From Actinoplanes sichuanensis (GTDB lineage Bacteria > Actinomycetota > Actinomycetes > Mycobacteriales > Micromonosporaceae): a DNA stretch of 64,000 bases. Below the pieces are notes generated by a model. It did not search any database and was not told where the DNA came from. It was given only the letters and a program-made list of their open reading frames with translations. This document shows positions 1 through 8,525 of this stretch, piece after piece; positions within the stretch are counted from its first letter, which is position 1, and every line of letters starts with the position of its first letter. The translations under genes and the position numbers were made by a program. The DNA lies in NCBI RefSeq assembly GCF_033097365.1, contig NZ_AP028461.1, forward strand, positions 9,947,501 to 10,011,500, written 5' to 3'.

Positions 1-830
1 AGATCCTCCGCGACTGGCCCGACGATCCGTATGCGCAGCGCACCGGCGCGGCCCTGCTCAGCGAGTCCCGCAACGGGCAGGAGGCGCTCAACGCAGCCTG
101 GAACGGCGTTCGCGTCGCACCGACCGAGGCCGAGGCGCACCTGGTCCTGGCTGTGGTCGCCGCCCGGCTGCGCCTGTTCGACCTGGCTCAGCGGGCCTAC
201 GGGGAAGCCCTCGAACTCGACTCGACGATAGGTGACGCGGGCCGCGCGACAGGCATCGTGCGATTCGAACGGCGGCGTTGGGCACGAGCCATCGAGGACC
301 TCGCCGAGGAGGCGTCACTCAGCTCGCCACAGGCGCCGCCACCCCCGCCGGCGTCGTCCGAGGTGCCCGATTCGCCCGCCGCGTTGGACGAGCCGGTCCC
401 GCCTGCCCCGCCCGCCCCACCCTCGGTCAGCCTGCCCCGGCCGGTCCTCGACATCTCCGAGGAGTCGACCCAGGCGGTCCGGGAGACAGTCGGATACGGC
501 GCCGGTGGTGTCGTCATCGCCGCTGTCGTGGCCGCCGCGATGACGCTGATCAGCGCCGGGATCTCCCGCGTGTGGGCGGGCCTGATCGGTGTCCTCGTCT
601 TCGGTGCCGTCGTCTTCTGGTTCCGCGGGCGGCTGCCCGAACCTGCCGGAGTCGTCCTGCGCCGGCTGCGGGCCGGTGACCGGCTGCTCGCCGGGGCGGT
701 CTATCTGACCTTCGCCGCGCCGCTGTTCCTGCTGGGCTATGCCGTGGTCGGCGGACCGGTGCCACTCGTCGCCGGGATGGTCACCGCGGCGGTGGCCGAG
801 CTCGTGGTGCTGCTGCACCGCCGCCCCTGA
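1..830 (+). CDS. TPR-like membrane protein, 5'-truncated by the window edge
   Basis: The reading frame is open from base 3 to the TGA at 828-830 with no credible start, so the true start lies upstream of the window. The visible N-terminal half resembles a tetratricopeptide solenoid: alternating helices with Ala/Leu/Tyr spacing around AHLVLAVVAARL and AQRAYGEALELD. A Pro/Ala-rich linker follows (about residues 100-145), then about four hydrophobic segments in the last 120 residues. This suggests a cytoplasmic TPR platform tethered to the membrane. No catalytic motif is visible and the function is unknown. An internal start near base 153 is possible, but it would cut the TPR region. Confidence 0.75.
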   Translation, partial: ILRDWPDDPYAQRTGAALLSESRNGQEALNAAWNGVRVAPTEAEAHLVLAVVAARLRLFDLAQRAYGEALELDSTIGDAGRATGIVRFERRRWARAIEDLAEEASLSSPQAPPPPPASSEVPDSPAALDEPVPPAPPAPPSVSLPRPVLDISEESTQAVRETVGYGAGGVVIAAVVAAAMTLISAGISRVWAGLIGVLVFGAVVFWFRGRLPEPAGVVLRRLRAGDRLLAGAVYLTFAAPLFLLGYAVVGGPVPLVAGMVTAAVAELVVLLHRRP

Positions 831-969
831 CCGGCGGATTCCGGGACGCGCGGCACCCCGCACGGGCGACACTCGTCCGGCGTCGTGCCGCGGTGACCGG
901 CGTCGTGTTGCCCGATCGGGCTGGGAAGTGACATAACGGACTTGGTTGTCCGTATCTCACGCCGTCTAT

Positions 970-975
970 TAGGTT
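970..975 (+). promoter_or_regulatory. Putative -10 box, leaderless promoter
   Basis: TAGGTT lies 7 nt before the GTG at 983, and no Shine-Dalgarno sequence is visible. The spacing fits transcription starting at or next to the start codon. Confidence 0.5.
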
Positions 976-982
976 CGGATTC

Positions 983-1825
983 GTGTCAACGATGGTGCCT
1001 CCGCTCTACGCCGGGCTGGTCGATGACGCTTCCCTGCTCCCACCCAGCCCGATCGGCCTGACCGACGCGGTCGCCAAGCACCACGAGCACGCCACCGCCT
1101 GGTATCGGGGCCTGGTCGGATCGCTGCTCGTGCCGGCATCGACGGTCGGTATCGAACAGATGCCCCGCCTCACTGCCGGTCTGATCGGCGACGTGCCGGC
1201 CGCGGCCCTGCCCGCCACAGTCGAGAAACTCCAGGCCGCCGGAGTGGTGGTCGAACACGTCGAAGCAGCGGTGGCCAGGCGCGGTGAGGACCCACAACCG
1301 GGGGTCGCCACCCTCTGCCGGTTCGCTGAGGCGCAGAACGGTCTGCCCCTCTACGCCGAGATCCCGCTCAGCTGGGGGCTGCTCTCCGCCCTCGACTCGG
1401 TCGCCGAGGCACGCGCCGGCGGTCTGTCGATCGCGCCGAAGTTCCGAGTCGGCGGCCTGGCCGCGGAACTCTTCCCGACACCCGTCGAACTGGCCGCGGT
1501 GATCTGCGCCTGCCGCGACCGGCAGTTGCCGTTCAAACTCGCCGCCGGTCTGCGGCATGCCACCCGGCACACCGATCCGGAGACCGGGTTCACCCACCAC
1601 GGCTTCCTCAACGTGCTGGTCGCCACTCTGATCGCCGCGGGCGGGGGCGAGGTCGCCGAGGTCGCCGAAGCGCTCGCGGCCACCCACCCGGTCCCGCTCG
1701 TCGAGCCGGCCCGCACCCATCGGGACGGGCCGCGGCCCCTTTTCGTCGGCTTCGGCGCCGCCAACGTCGTCGAGCCGCTGACCGAACTCGTCCGGCTCGG
1801 CCTGATCAACGGCGGCTACGAATAG
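983..1825 (+). CDS. Conserved protein of unknown function
   Basis: This is a 280-residue soluble protein without signal peptide or membrane segment. It has the alternating hydrophobic pattern of an alpha/beta fold, including GLPLYAEIPL, LPFKLAAGLRHA and PLFVGFGAANVVEPL. The His/Arg-rich stretch GLRHATRHTDPETG (about residues 190-205) and FTHHGFLN could form an active or metal site, but I do not recognise the family. It may be an actinobacterial TIM-barrel-like protein; that is only an impression from the strand and helix pattern. The start is GTG at 983, supported by a TAGGTT box 7 nt upstream. It is flanked by unrelated genes and probably monocistronic. Confidence 0.8.
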   Translation: MSTMVPPLYAGLVDDASLLPPSPIGLTDAVAKHHEHATAWYRGLVGSLLVPASTVGIEQMPRLTAGLIGDVPAAALPATVEKLQAAGVVVEHVEAAVARRGEDPQPGVATLCRFAEAQNGLPLYAEIPLSWGLLSALDSVAEARAGGLSIAPKFRVGGLAAELFPTPVELAAVICACRDRQLPFKLAAGLRHATRHTDPETGFTHHGFLNVLVATLIAAGGGEVAEVAEALAATHPVPLVEPARTHRDGPRPLFVGFGAANVVEPLTELVRLGLINGGYE

Positions 1826-1894
1826 CACGTCCCCGACGGGCCGCGGGCCGCCCGCGGATGAGCAGGCTGGATACGACCTGGAATACTCACGGCC

Positions 1895-3346
1895 GTGAAC
1901 CGGGTGCTGCTGCGAATCACGGTGGCGGCGCTTCTGCTGGTGGTGAGCGGCCTGATCGGCTGGCGTGTGCTGGCTCCCGCTGAGCTGTCGGCGAGCGCCA
2001 GGACGCCGAACCCTCCCACACCCTCGTCCCGGCAGATCGGCGTGACCAGCCGACTCAATGTGGCGCCGCTCGTCGTCGACGGGACGGTGCGCGTCTATGC
2101 GGCGAAGCACCAGGTGCGGGCGGACGGACCGGTCACGGCTCGTGCCGTCTACACCGCGCGGTGGTCCTTCCGCCGGTGGCCGGAACAGCTCAGCGCGATC
2201 GTGGCGAGCGGCACGACGGTGATCACCAGGTGGTCCGACGGGAAACTGGTGGCGATCGATTCTCGTACCGGAAAAGAGACCTGGCGCGCCGACGGGCCGG
2301 AAGGGCCCGGCTATGCCGGACACCGGACCGGTGCCGCGGCCGTCTGGAATCCTCCCGGTTTGCGGATCGCCGGCGGAAACGTCCTGGTCACCGAGGGGCA
2401 GATCCTTTCCGGGTACGCCGTGAGCACCGGCCGGTCGAGCTGGACGACGACTGTCCCGGCCGGGTGCTCGGAGGGCTTCACCACCAGCGCTGGCGCCTAC
2501 CTCTGTGCCACCGGCGCCTACGACGCGACGTCGGGTGAGCTGCTCACCGGATGGCCGACCGGTCCCTTCAGCCCGGTCGGTTGCGGGAACTCCGGCTGTG
2601 ACGCGTTCCGCGACGGCGCGGGCCAGGGGTGGCTCGCCACCGCGGCGGAGCCTCGGCGGGTCCCGGCGCTCGATGATCCACTCGCTGTCCTGGTGGCGGG
2701 CACCGTCATCACCGCCGCGCAAGCCGACGCTCCCGCCCCGTCGGCGCCGCCGGTGACGCCCGGCCCGTCCACCTCGGCTCCGGGCTCGGCCGCGGTCTCT
2801 GCCGGCCCGGTTTCGCCGTCATCGTCCACCTCGGCTCCGGGCTCGGCCCCGGTCTCTGCCGGCCCGGTTTCGCCGTCGCCGTCCACCTCCGCTCCGGGCC
2901 CGGTCTCGGTCTCGGTCTCTGCCGGCCTGGTCTCGCCGTCACCGTCCACCTCCGCTCCCGTCGACGGGCTGCCGTTGACGCCGCCCGGGACCACACCTTC
3001 CTCCTTTTTCCCGGCGGTTGCCGCTCGGACTGTGGATGGAGCGGCCCTGTGGACAACTTCGGGGCCGGCCCGGGTGCTTGGGGGAGACTCGGAGACGGTG
3101 TTGCTGCTGACGCCGGAGAACATGTTGAGGGGGGTGGACGTCCGGACCGGGGATCTGAAGTATTCGATGCCGCTGCTCTTCGCGCCGGACAAGGAGGACA
3201 CCCTCGACTGGAAGCCCGGTCTCTACCACCTGACCGACGGTTTCCTGGCCATCGAACGCCTCAACCGGGACGCGTCAGATGATCCGGAGTCCCCGGTCTA
3301 CTACTTCACGCCGGACACGGTTCTGCTGGTCGCGCTTCCGGACTGA
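1895..3346 (+). CDS. Membrane-anchored PQQ-type beta-propeller protein with Ser/Pro repeat linker
   Basis: This 483-residue protein has an N-terminal hydrophobic helix (about residues 5-27) that should act as an uncleaved anchor or signal. Propeller blades follow with the PQQ_2/BamB-type signature: turns such as VAIDSRTGKETWRADG and AVSTGRSSWTTTVP, and late in the protein GVDVRTGDLKYSMP. A Ser/Pro/Ala/Gly insert of about 85 residues (about 285-370) interrupts the propeller and is built of 19-residue repeats. The start is GTG at 1895, 7 nt after an AATACT box. The protein is probably extracytoplasmic. Cofactor binding cannot be assumed, because most such proteins are scaffolds. It is the first of four propeller proteins in this window. 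Confidence 0.75.
   Translation: MNRVLLRITVAALLLVVSGLIGWRVLAPAELSASARTPNPPTPSSRQIGVTSRLNVAPLVVDGTVRVYAAKHQVRADGPVTARAVYTARWSFRRWPEQLSAIVASGTTVITRWSDGKLVAIDSRTGKETWRADGPEGPGYAGHRTGAAAVWNPPGLRIAGGNVLVTEGQILSGYAVSTGRSSWTTTVPAGCSEGFTTSAGAYLCATGAYDATSGELLTGWPTGPFSPVGCGNSGCDAFRDGAGQGWLATAAEPRRVPALDDPLAVLVAGTVITAAQADAPAPSAPPVTPGPSTSAPGSAAVSAGPVSPSSSTSAPGSAPVSAGPVSPSPSTSAPGPVSVSVSAGLVSPSPSTSAPVDGLPLTPPGTTPSSFFPAVAARTVDGAALWTTSGPARVLGGDSETVLLLTPENMLRGVDVRTGDLKYSMPLLFAPDKEDTLDWKPGLYHLTDGFLAIERLNRDASDDPESPVYYFTPDTVLLVALPD
2768..2962 (+). repeat. 57-bp in-frame tandem repeat (Ser/Pro linker)
   Basis: Copies start at 2768, 2825, 2882 and 2945. The period is 57, 57, then 63 bp, because the third copy carries 6 extra bases. 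Each unit encodes about 19 residues beginning STSAPG and ending VSP. It lies inside the propeller gene and keeps frame. Confidence 0.85.
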
Positions 3347-3351
3347 GACGG

Positions 3352-4863
3352 TCAGGTCAGGCGGGGGAGCAGGGCCGACCAGGCCTCCTCGGCGGCGCCC
3401 GCGATGGGGCCCTCGTCGTCCGGGAGCGCCGCGGGCAGCACCGGGGGTGGTGACTCCCGATGGATCAGCATGAGGCCGTCACGGTAGGCGGCGTCGATCA
3501 CCTCGGGGACCGCGGCCAGCAGGTCGACACCCAGGCCGCCGAGTGTCACCAGGTCCGGGTCCAGAGCGTTGACCAGGCCGGCGATTCCGCGGCCGAGCGC
3601 GACGCCGACGGTGCGCACCGCTTCGGCGGCGGCTTCCGGGTCGATGTCGGGGCCACTTTCACCCGAGCTGTACGGGCTGCCGGCGGCCAGAGCACCAAGG
3701 GCGACCGGCGTGGGCGCGGTGGCCGTGATGACCGGCATGGTCGGGGTTGCTGTGGTGAGCGGCGTTGCCGTGGTGGGCGGTGACGGCGAAACCGGCGTGG
3801 CCGCGGTGGCTGTGGTGAGCGGCGCGGCCGCGGTGGTGAGCGGCGTGGCGGCGGTGGCTGCCGTGGTGGTGAGCGGCGTGGCTGCGGGTTGTGGAGTGGC
3901 TGCCGGTGTGGCTGTGGTGGGTGGGGTGACTGACGGCAGGGCTTCGGTCGGTGGGGTGACTGACGGAAAGGCTTCGGTCGGTGGGGGTAGGCCGGCCAGG
4001 TCCTGGCGGGAGCGTTGGGAGCGTAGCGCCCGGGTCGCGGTGGCTATCACGTGACGGGCATAGGTGACCGGGTCGCGGGGGTGGGGGTCGCCCAGGAGGC
4101 GGGCCAGTGCGGTGCCGTCGACGGCCGTTCCCCAGCAGCCGTGTGCGCCGCAACCGCAGCGGACGGTCGGGTCGCCGAACGGCATGTGGCCGAATTCGCC
4201 GGCTGCTCCATGGGCGCCGATCACCGGGTGGCCGTCGTCGATCACGGCGCCGCCCAGGCCGGCTTCGATACGCAGGTGCAGGGCCACGGCGGCGCCCGTG
4301 GCGGCGCCCCGGCGGTGTTCGGCGGTGGCGGCCAGGGTGGCGTCGTTGCCGGCGACCAGGAGTCCGGCCTCGGGCCACAGGTCGTTCAGGTCGATGCCGT
4401 GCCAGTCGGAGTTGAACGCGTCCAGGCGCAGGCTGCGGGAGACGGGACCGGGAACGGAGATGCCGATGGCGCGGAGGCGGTCGCCGTACCGTGCGAGGAA
4501 GTCTTTGATCGCGACGGTGACCGCCGCGCGGACCTCGGCCCAGGGAGCGCCGCCGTGCCGTTCCGAGAGGGAGGCGAGGGCGGTGCCGCCGAGGGCGACG
4601 ACGTCGAGCCGCCACGCCTCGTGAGTGATCGCCAGGGCCAGGACCAGGGGGCCGTCGGGGTGTGGCAGCAGGATCGTGGTGGGACGGCCGCGGGTGCCGC
4701 TCGGGGCGGCGGGGGCCTGGGTGAGCAGGGCGGCACGGCTGAGCCTGGTGACGAGTTCGGTGGCCGCGCCGGTACCCACGCCGAGGAGGCGGGCCGCGTC
4801 GGCACGGGTCACGCCCGGGTTGCGGTGCACCATGCCGAGCAGTGCGGTGGAGCGGGTCGTCAC
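3352..4863 (-). CDS. ROK-family transcriptional regulator with Thr/Pro-rich insert
   Basis: The 503-residue protein starts with a winged-helix region (RADAARLLGVGTGAATELVTRL, split as RADAARLLGVGTG and AATELVTRL) followed by a ROK sugar-kinase-like fold. Visible ROK features are the GNDATLAATAEH region with the usual Asp, GAAGEFGH, and the zinc motif CGCGAHGCWG. A low-complexity Thr/Pro/Ala segment of about 100 residues (about 293-395) splits the C-terminal lobe and makes the protein about 100 residues longer than usual ROK regulators. The start is GTG at 4863. An ATG ten codons later would remove the first HTH helix. It is divergent from an MFS exporter, which it may control. Its stop lies 5 bp from the convergent propeller gene. 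Confidence 0.85.
   Translation of the reverse strand: MTTRSTALLGMVHRNPGVTRADAARLLGVGTGAATELVTRLSRAALLTQAPAAPSGTRGRPTTILLPHPDGPLVLALAITHEAWRLDVVALGGTALASLSERHGGAPWAEVRAAVTVAIKDFLARYGDRLRAIGISVPGPVSRSLRLDAFNSDWHGIDLNDLWPEAGLLVAGNDATLAATAEHRRGAATGAAVALHLRIEAGLGGAVIDDGHPVIGAHGAAGEFGHMPFGDPTVRCGCGAHGCWGTAVDGTALARLLGDPHPRDPVTYARHVIATATRALRSQRSRQDLAGLPPPTEAFPSVTPPTEALPSVTPPTTATPAATPQPAATPLTTTAATAATPLTTAAAPLTTATAATPVSPSPPTTATPLTTATPTMPVITATAPTPVALGALAAGSPYSSGESGPDIDPEAAAEAVRTVGVALGRGIAGLVNALDPDLVTLGGLGVDLLAAVPEVIDAAYRDGLMLIHRESPPPVLPAALPDDEGPIAGAAEEAWSALLPRLT
3690..3990 (-). repeat. Low-complexity Thr/Pro/Ala-coding tract in the ROK gene
   Basis: The tract consists of degenerate short units (GTGAGCGGCGTGGC-like on the + strand). 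At its start on the minus strand lie two near-identical 30-bp units encoding TEAFPSVTPP and TEALPSVTPP. It stays in frame and looks like an expanded minisatellite. Confidence 0.7.
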
Positions 4864-4904
4864 CTCGGTTCCCGACCGAGAACACGGGTGGAGCGGGTCG
4901 TCAC
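4848..4904. repeat. 16-bp direct repeat at the ROK/MFS divergent promoter
   Basis: TGGAGCGGGTCGTCAC occurs at 4848-4863, across the ROK start codon, and again at 4889-4904 in the intergenic region. The offset is 41 bp, about four helical turns. It could be an operator pair or simply a short duplication of the ROK 5' end. Confidence 0.6.
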
Positions 4905-4943
4905 AGGCGTACTCCCTTTTTAAGCTCTGTCTCGGAGTTTATT

Positions 4944-6167
4944 GTGCGAAGGGTGAGACTCAACCGCCCGGCGCTCGTCGTCCTCGGCACCTCCACCTTC
5001 TGTTACGTCACCGCCGAAACTCTGCCCGTCGGTCTCCTCCCGCAGATCTCGGAAGGCCTCCACGTCACCGAGGCGCAGGTCGGGCTGCTGCTCACCAGTT
5101 ATGCCGTGATCGCCGCGGTCAGCACGATCCCGCTCACCGCGCTCACCATGCGGCTGCCCCGGCACAGCCTGCTCGCCGCCACGGTAGCGGTCTTCGTCGT
5201 CTCCCAGGCGGCCGCGGCACTCGCGCCGACCTTCCTGGTGCTCGTGCTGTCCCGGTTGATCTGCGCGCTGGCGCACGGTGTGTTCTGGTCGGTGATCGGG
5301 CCGATCACCGCCCGGCTCGCACCACCGGGGCAGGTGGGCCGGGCCACGTCGCTGGTCTTCATCGGGAACTCGCTGGCCATCGTGCTCGGTGTGCCGCTCG
5401 GCACCGCTCTCGGGCAGTGGCTGGGCTGGCGGCTGTCGATCGGGCTGATGGCCGTCGCCGGGGCGATCTGCCTGGTCGCGCTGCTTCTGCTGCTGCCGGC
5501 GATGCAGCCGCTGCCCCGGGACCGGGAGGCGGCCCTCGGTAGGCAGCTCCGGGACGCCGTGCTGATCCTGCGCAACGGGCGGGTCACCGGGCTCTGCGTG
5601 ATCACCGTGGTGCTGGTGGTGGGGCACTTCGCGGCCTACACGTACATCGCGCCGCTGGTTCGCCGGGACGCCGGGCTGGACGGGCCGGCGCTCAGTGCGT
5701 TGCTGCTGGGGTACGGCGCGGTCGGGCTGATCGGCAACTTCGTGGTCGGGCGGTTCGTGGACCGGCGGCCCGGGCCGTTCGTGATCGGGCTGACGGCCGC
5801 CGCGGCCGGGTCGATGGTGCTGCTCGCGCCGGTGCTGGGGCCGGCCGCGACGGCGGCCGCGGTGCTCGTGTGGGGTGGCGCGTTCAACGCGATCCCGGTG
5901 TTCCTCGGGTCGGCGGCGCTGCGGGTCGCGCCCACCGCCCGGGACGCGGCTTCGGCGGTCTATGTGGTCGCGTTCCAGATCGGGATCGGCAGCGGGGCGT
6001 TCGTGGGGGAGCGGTTCGTCAGCGCCGGGCAGCTGGGTGTGCTGCCGGTGCTCGGAGCCGGGTTCGTGCTGGTGGCGTGCGTATTGGTGGCGCTGTGGCG
6101 CGGAGTGTTCCCGGCCCGGATCAGCGACGAGGAGCACGACCGCATCGAAGCGAGCGTCGCTCACTGA
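4944..6167 (+). CDS. MFS transporter, DHA1-type drug or sugar exporter
   Basis: About 407 residues with roughly 12 hydrophobic segments of the major facilitator type. The N-terminal half has VTAETLPVGLLPQIS in TM1, resembling sugar-efflux (SotB/AraJ-like) and drug-efflux members, and a loop 2-3 motif near TALTMRLPRHSLL. The chosen start is GTG at 4944, with GGAG at 4934-4937 giving a 6-nt spacing. GTG at 4953 is also possible. The frame stays open upstream to 4842, but that stretch would overlap the ROK promoter and adds a non-membrane tail. It is divergent from the ROK regulator, so sugar-responsive control is plausible. Substrate unknown. Confidence 0.85.
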   Translation: MRRVRLNRPALVVLGTSTFCYVTAETLPVGLLPQISEGLHVTEAQVGLLLTSYAVIAAVSTIPLTALTMRLPRHSLLAATVAVFVVSQAAAALAPTFLVLVLSRLICALAHGVFWSVIGPITARLAPPGQVGRATSLVFIGNSLAIVLGVPLGTALGQWLGWRLSIGLMAVAGAICLVALLLLLPAMQPLPRDREAALGRQLRDAVLILRNGRVTGLCVITVVLVVGHFAAYTYIAPLVRRDAGLDGPALSALLLGYGAVGLIGNFVVGRFVDRRPGPFVIGLTAAAAGSMVLLAPVLGPAATAAAVLVWGGAFNAIPVFLGSAALRVAPTARDAASAVYVVAFQIGIGSGAFVGERFVSAGQLGVLPVLGAGFVLVACVLVALWRGVFPARISDEEHDRIEASVAH

Positions 6168-6173
6168 AAGCGC

Positions 6174-6202
6174 CGCCCACGACCCGGATCGGGCCGCGGG
6201 CG
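6174..6202. terminator. Probable bidirectional terminator hairpin
   Basis: An imperfect 13-bp stem (two mismatches) with a 3-nt loop lies between the convergent MFS and aminotransferase genes. There is no strong T tract, as is usual in high-GC actinobacteria. Confidence 0.5.
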
Positions 6203-6220
6203 GGCCGGAGGCACGAACGG

Positions 6221-7300
6221 TCAGGCGAGGGCGGTCTCGGCGGTGGCCAGGAAGAGGTCGTTCTCCTCGGGGGTGCCGATGGTCACCCGGACACCCTCCG
6301 GGTGGAAGCCGCGCACGATCACGCCGCGGCTCTCGCAGGCGGCGGTGAACCCGGCGGTCCGGTCACCGAGTGGCAGCCAGACGAAGTTGGCCTGGCTGTC
6401 CGGCACGTCGAGGGAGAGCTTGCGCAGCGCCTCGGTGACGCGGGTCCGCTCCGACACGACCAGGGCGCAGCGGCGGCGTACCTCCTCCTCCTGATCGAGG
6501 GCGGCGAGCGCTGCGGCCTGGGCGACCAGGCTGGTGGAGAAGGGGGTGACGACCTTGCGGACGGCGGCCGCGACCTCGGGCTGGGCGACCAGGTAGCCCA
6601 TCCGCAGACCGGCCAGGCCCCACGCCTTGCTCATGGTGCGCAGCACGACGACGTTCGGCCGGTCGCCGTAGGTGGCGAGGCCGTCCGGCACCTCCGGGTC
6701 GGTGACGAACTCCCGGTACGCCTCGTCGAGCACCACGAGCACGTCGGACGGCACGTCGGCGAGGAATCGGTCGAGCTCGGCCGCGCGCAGGAACGTGCCG
6801 GTCGGGTTGTTCGGATTGCAGACGAAGACGAGCCGGGTCTGATCGGTGATCGCGGCGGAGATGGCGGCCAGGTCGTGCCCGTGCTCCGCGGTGTTCGGTA
6901 CGCGAACGCTGGTGGCGCCGGCTCCGGCGGCGATGATCGGGTACGCCTCGAAGGACCGCCACGAGTAGACGACCTCGTCACCCGGCAGACAGGTGGCCTT
7001 GACCAGGATCTCGGCCAGCGCCACCGAGCCGCAGCCGGTGACCACCCGGGCCGGGTCGACGCCGAGCCAGGCGCCGATGCGGTCGCGCAGCTCGACGACA
7101 CCCATGTCCGGGTACCTGTGGACGGTCCGGACCGCCTCGGTGACCGCCTCGACCACGCCGGGCAGCGGACCGTACGGCACCTCGTTGCTGGCCAGCTTGA
7201 CCGCCTCGGCGATGCCCAGCTCGCGGGCCAGGTCGGCGACACTGCGACCGGGTACGTAGGCGGGCAGCGCGTCCAGGTCGGCGCGGGTGAGGCGGGTCAT
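6221..7300 (-). CDS. Histidinol-phosphate / aromatic amino acid aminotransferase
   Basis: A 359-residue fold-type I PLP aminotransferase of the HisC/Pat subgroup. Visible landmarks are KLASNEVPYGPLPGV near the N terminus, the NPNNPTG motif, DEAYREF with the PLP-contacting Asp, the Schiff-base lysine in SKAWGLAGLR (about K225), and a C-terminal RVTIGTPEEN. It could act in histidine biosynthesis or as an aromatic (phenylalanine) transaminase. It is not in a his operon, which favours the aromatic role. The start is ATG at 7300 with a GGAGG ribosome site just upstream. A longer open frame to 7474 would overlap the RDD gene. It overlaps the RDD gene by 4 bp (ATGA), indicating translational coupling. 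Confidence 0.88.
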   Translation of the reverse strand: MTRLTRADLDALPAYVPGRSVADLARELGIAEAVKLASNEVPYGPLPGVVEAVTEAVRTVHRYPDMGVVELRDRIGAWLGVDPARVVTGCGSVALAEILVKATCLPGDEVVYSWRSFEAYPIIAAGAGATSVRVPNTAEHGHDLAAISAAITDQTRLVFVCNPNNPTGTFLRAAELDRFLADVPSDVLVVLDEAYREFVTDPEVPDGLATYGDRPNVVVLRTMSKAWGLAGLRMGYLVAQPEVAAAVRKVVTPFSTSLVAQAAALAALDQEEEVRRRCALVVSERTRVTEALRKLSLDVPDSQANFVWLPLGDRTAGFTAACESRGVIVRGFHPEGVRVTIGTPEENDLFLATAETALA

Positions 7301-8355
7301 CGGGATCCTCCGGTATCGATGGTCGGTGGCACGCCGCCCACGGGCACGTCCACGACGACGGTGGCCGCCGCTTTGTCGTGCCAGGCTTGACGCAGGCGGG
7401 GGTCGAAGACTGGCGACAACGCGTACAGGAACTGGATGACCAGTCCGACGCCGCACGACCAGAACAGTGTCCACATGCCGAGTCGGGCCCAGCGGGTGAA
7501 CGCCCGGGCGAAGCCGATCTGCCCTGGATTCTCCACCGGGACGACCTTGATGCCCATGATCCGCTTACCGATGGTCTGCCCGCTGTTGCTGATCGCCGGC
7601 GCCTCATAGGCCAACCAGAGCAGGGTGGCGAGGACGATGATCGCAATGGTCAGGACCTCCATCCGCGGGGTGCCCTGCGGGGTGACGGGCACGGTGGCGC
7701 CGGTCGCGGCCCGGTCCATGATGTTGTGGAAGATCGGCAGGAAGTCCTGCATGTACAGGTACACGAAGTAGCCGTTCACCACGACGTTGAGCAGCAGCAC
7801 CGCGACGATGTCGATGAGTCGTGCGGTGAGCCGCTTGCCGAGCCCGGCCAGCGCCATCCCGTGCGGCCGGACCTCGGGCAGCGGGAACGGATACGGGTAC
7901 GGATACGGCGGGGCGGCCGGATGCGCCTGGGACTGCTGCCAGCCGGGCGGCGGCTGCATCCCGGGCGGCGGCTGCCAGCCGGGCGGAGGCGGAGGCTGCG
8001 GAGCCCAGCCGGGCGGCGGCCCCACAGGCGGCCCCACAGGCGGCCCCACAGGCGGGCCGGGCGGCGGCCCCACAGGCGGGCCGGGCGGTGCCGGGGGTGG
8101 ACCCCACCCGGGCGGCGGCTGGCCCCAGGCCGGTGGCGGTGTCGGCGCGACGGGCGGGGTGGCCGGCCCGGTGGCCGGTGGCGTGGGCTGCGGAGACGGG
8201 TCCGGCGCGGGTGGTTCCGGCTCGGCCGCGGGCGGGCCGTCCGGCGGCACGGCGTCGGCCGGAATGGCCTTGCCCAGCCAGCCCTCACCGTCCCAATAGC
8301 GCTGGGTACTGGTGTCGGCCGGGTCCTTGTACCAACCCGCGGGAACGGAACTCAT
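7297..8355 (-). CDS. DUF2510 / RDD-family membrane protein
   Basis: The 352-residue protein starts with a DUF2510 module (GWYKDPADTSTQRYWDGEGW), a short Trp-containing actinobacterial domain. A Pro/Gly-rich tail of about 130 residues follows, with GPPVGPP and PPPGWQ repeats. The C-terminal RDD domain has three hydrophobic segments and the family's conserved Arg/Asp residues (LTARLIDIVAVLLLN, GQTIGKRIMGIKVV). RDD proteins are integral membrane proteins, some linked to ion transport. Function here is unknown. The chosen start is ATG at 8355, immediately before the DUF2510 motif; an upstream GTG at 8385 adds ten unlike residues. It is coupled to the downstream aminotransferase gene. Confidence 0.85.
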   Translation of the reverse strand: MSSVPAGWYKDPADTSTQRYWDGEGWLGKAIPADAVPPDGPPAAEPEPPAPDPSPQPTPPATGPATPPVAPTPPPAWGQPPPGWGPPPAPPGPPVGPPPGPPVGPPVGPPVGPPPGWAPQPPPPPGWQPPPGMQPPPGWQQSQAHPAAPPYPYPYPFPLPEVRPHGMALAGLGKRLTARLIDIVAVLLLNVVVNGYFVYLYMQDFLPIFHNIMDRAATGATVPVTPQGTPRMEVLTIAIIVLATLLWLAYEAPAISNSGQTIGKRIMGIKVVPVENPGQIGFARAFTRWARLGMWTLFWSCGVGLVIQFLYALSPVFDPRLRQAWHDKAAATVVVDVPVGGVPPTIDTGGSR

Positions 8356-8513
8356 GCGCAAACCTTTACCACGACAGCCTGACACTTCCCTGCGCCGCGG
8401 TCGTCTGCCGCGAGGGCCTGATCACAGTCTCCCAGGTGGCCTGACAGTGACGCAGCCCATGGCCATGAGCAACCCTTCCGATGATCGATGGTCAGCGTGT
8501 GCAATCGGTGCGA

Positions 8514-8519
8514 TAGGTT
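8514..8519 (+). promoter_or_regulatory. Putative -10 box, leaderless promoter of the Lrp gene
   Basis: TAGGTT ends 6 nt before the GTG at 8526, with no ribosome-binding site between. Confidence 0.55.
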
Positions 8520-8525
8520 CCGGTC

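Noticed and set aside
2768..2962. CRISPR-like array
   Set aside because: Copies are contiguous, in frame and encode a Ser/Pro linker. There are no unique spacers.
5870..7390. 506-codon plus-strand open frame across the MFS end and the aminotransferase
   Set aside because: It is a shadow of the aminotransferase, whose NPNNPTG and SKAWGLAG motifs are clear on the minus strand.
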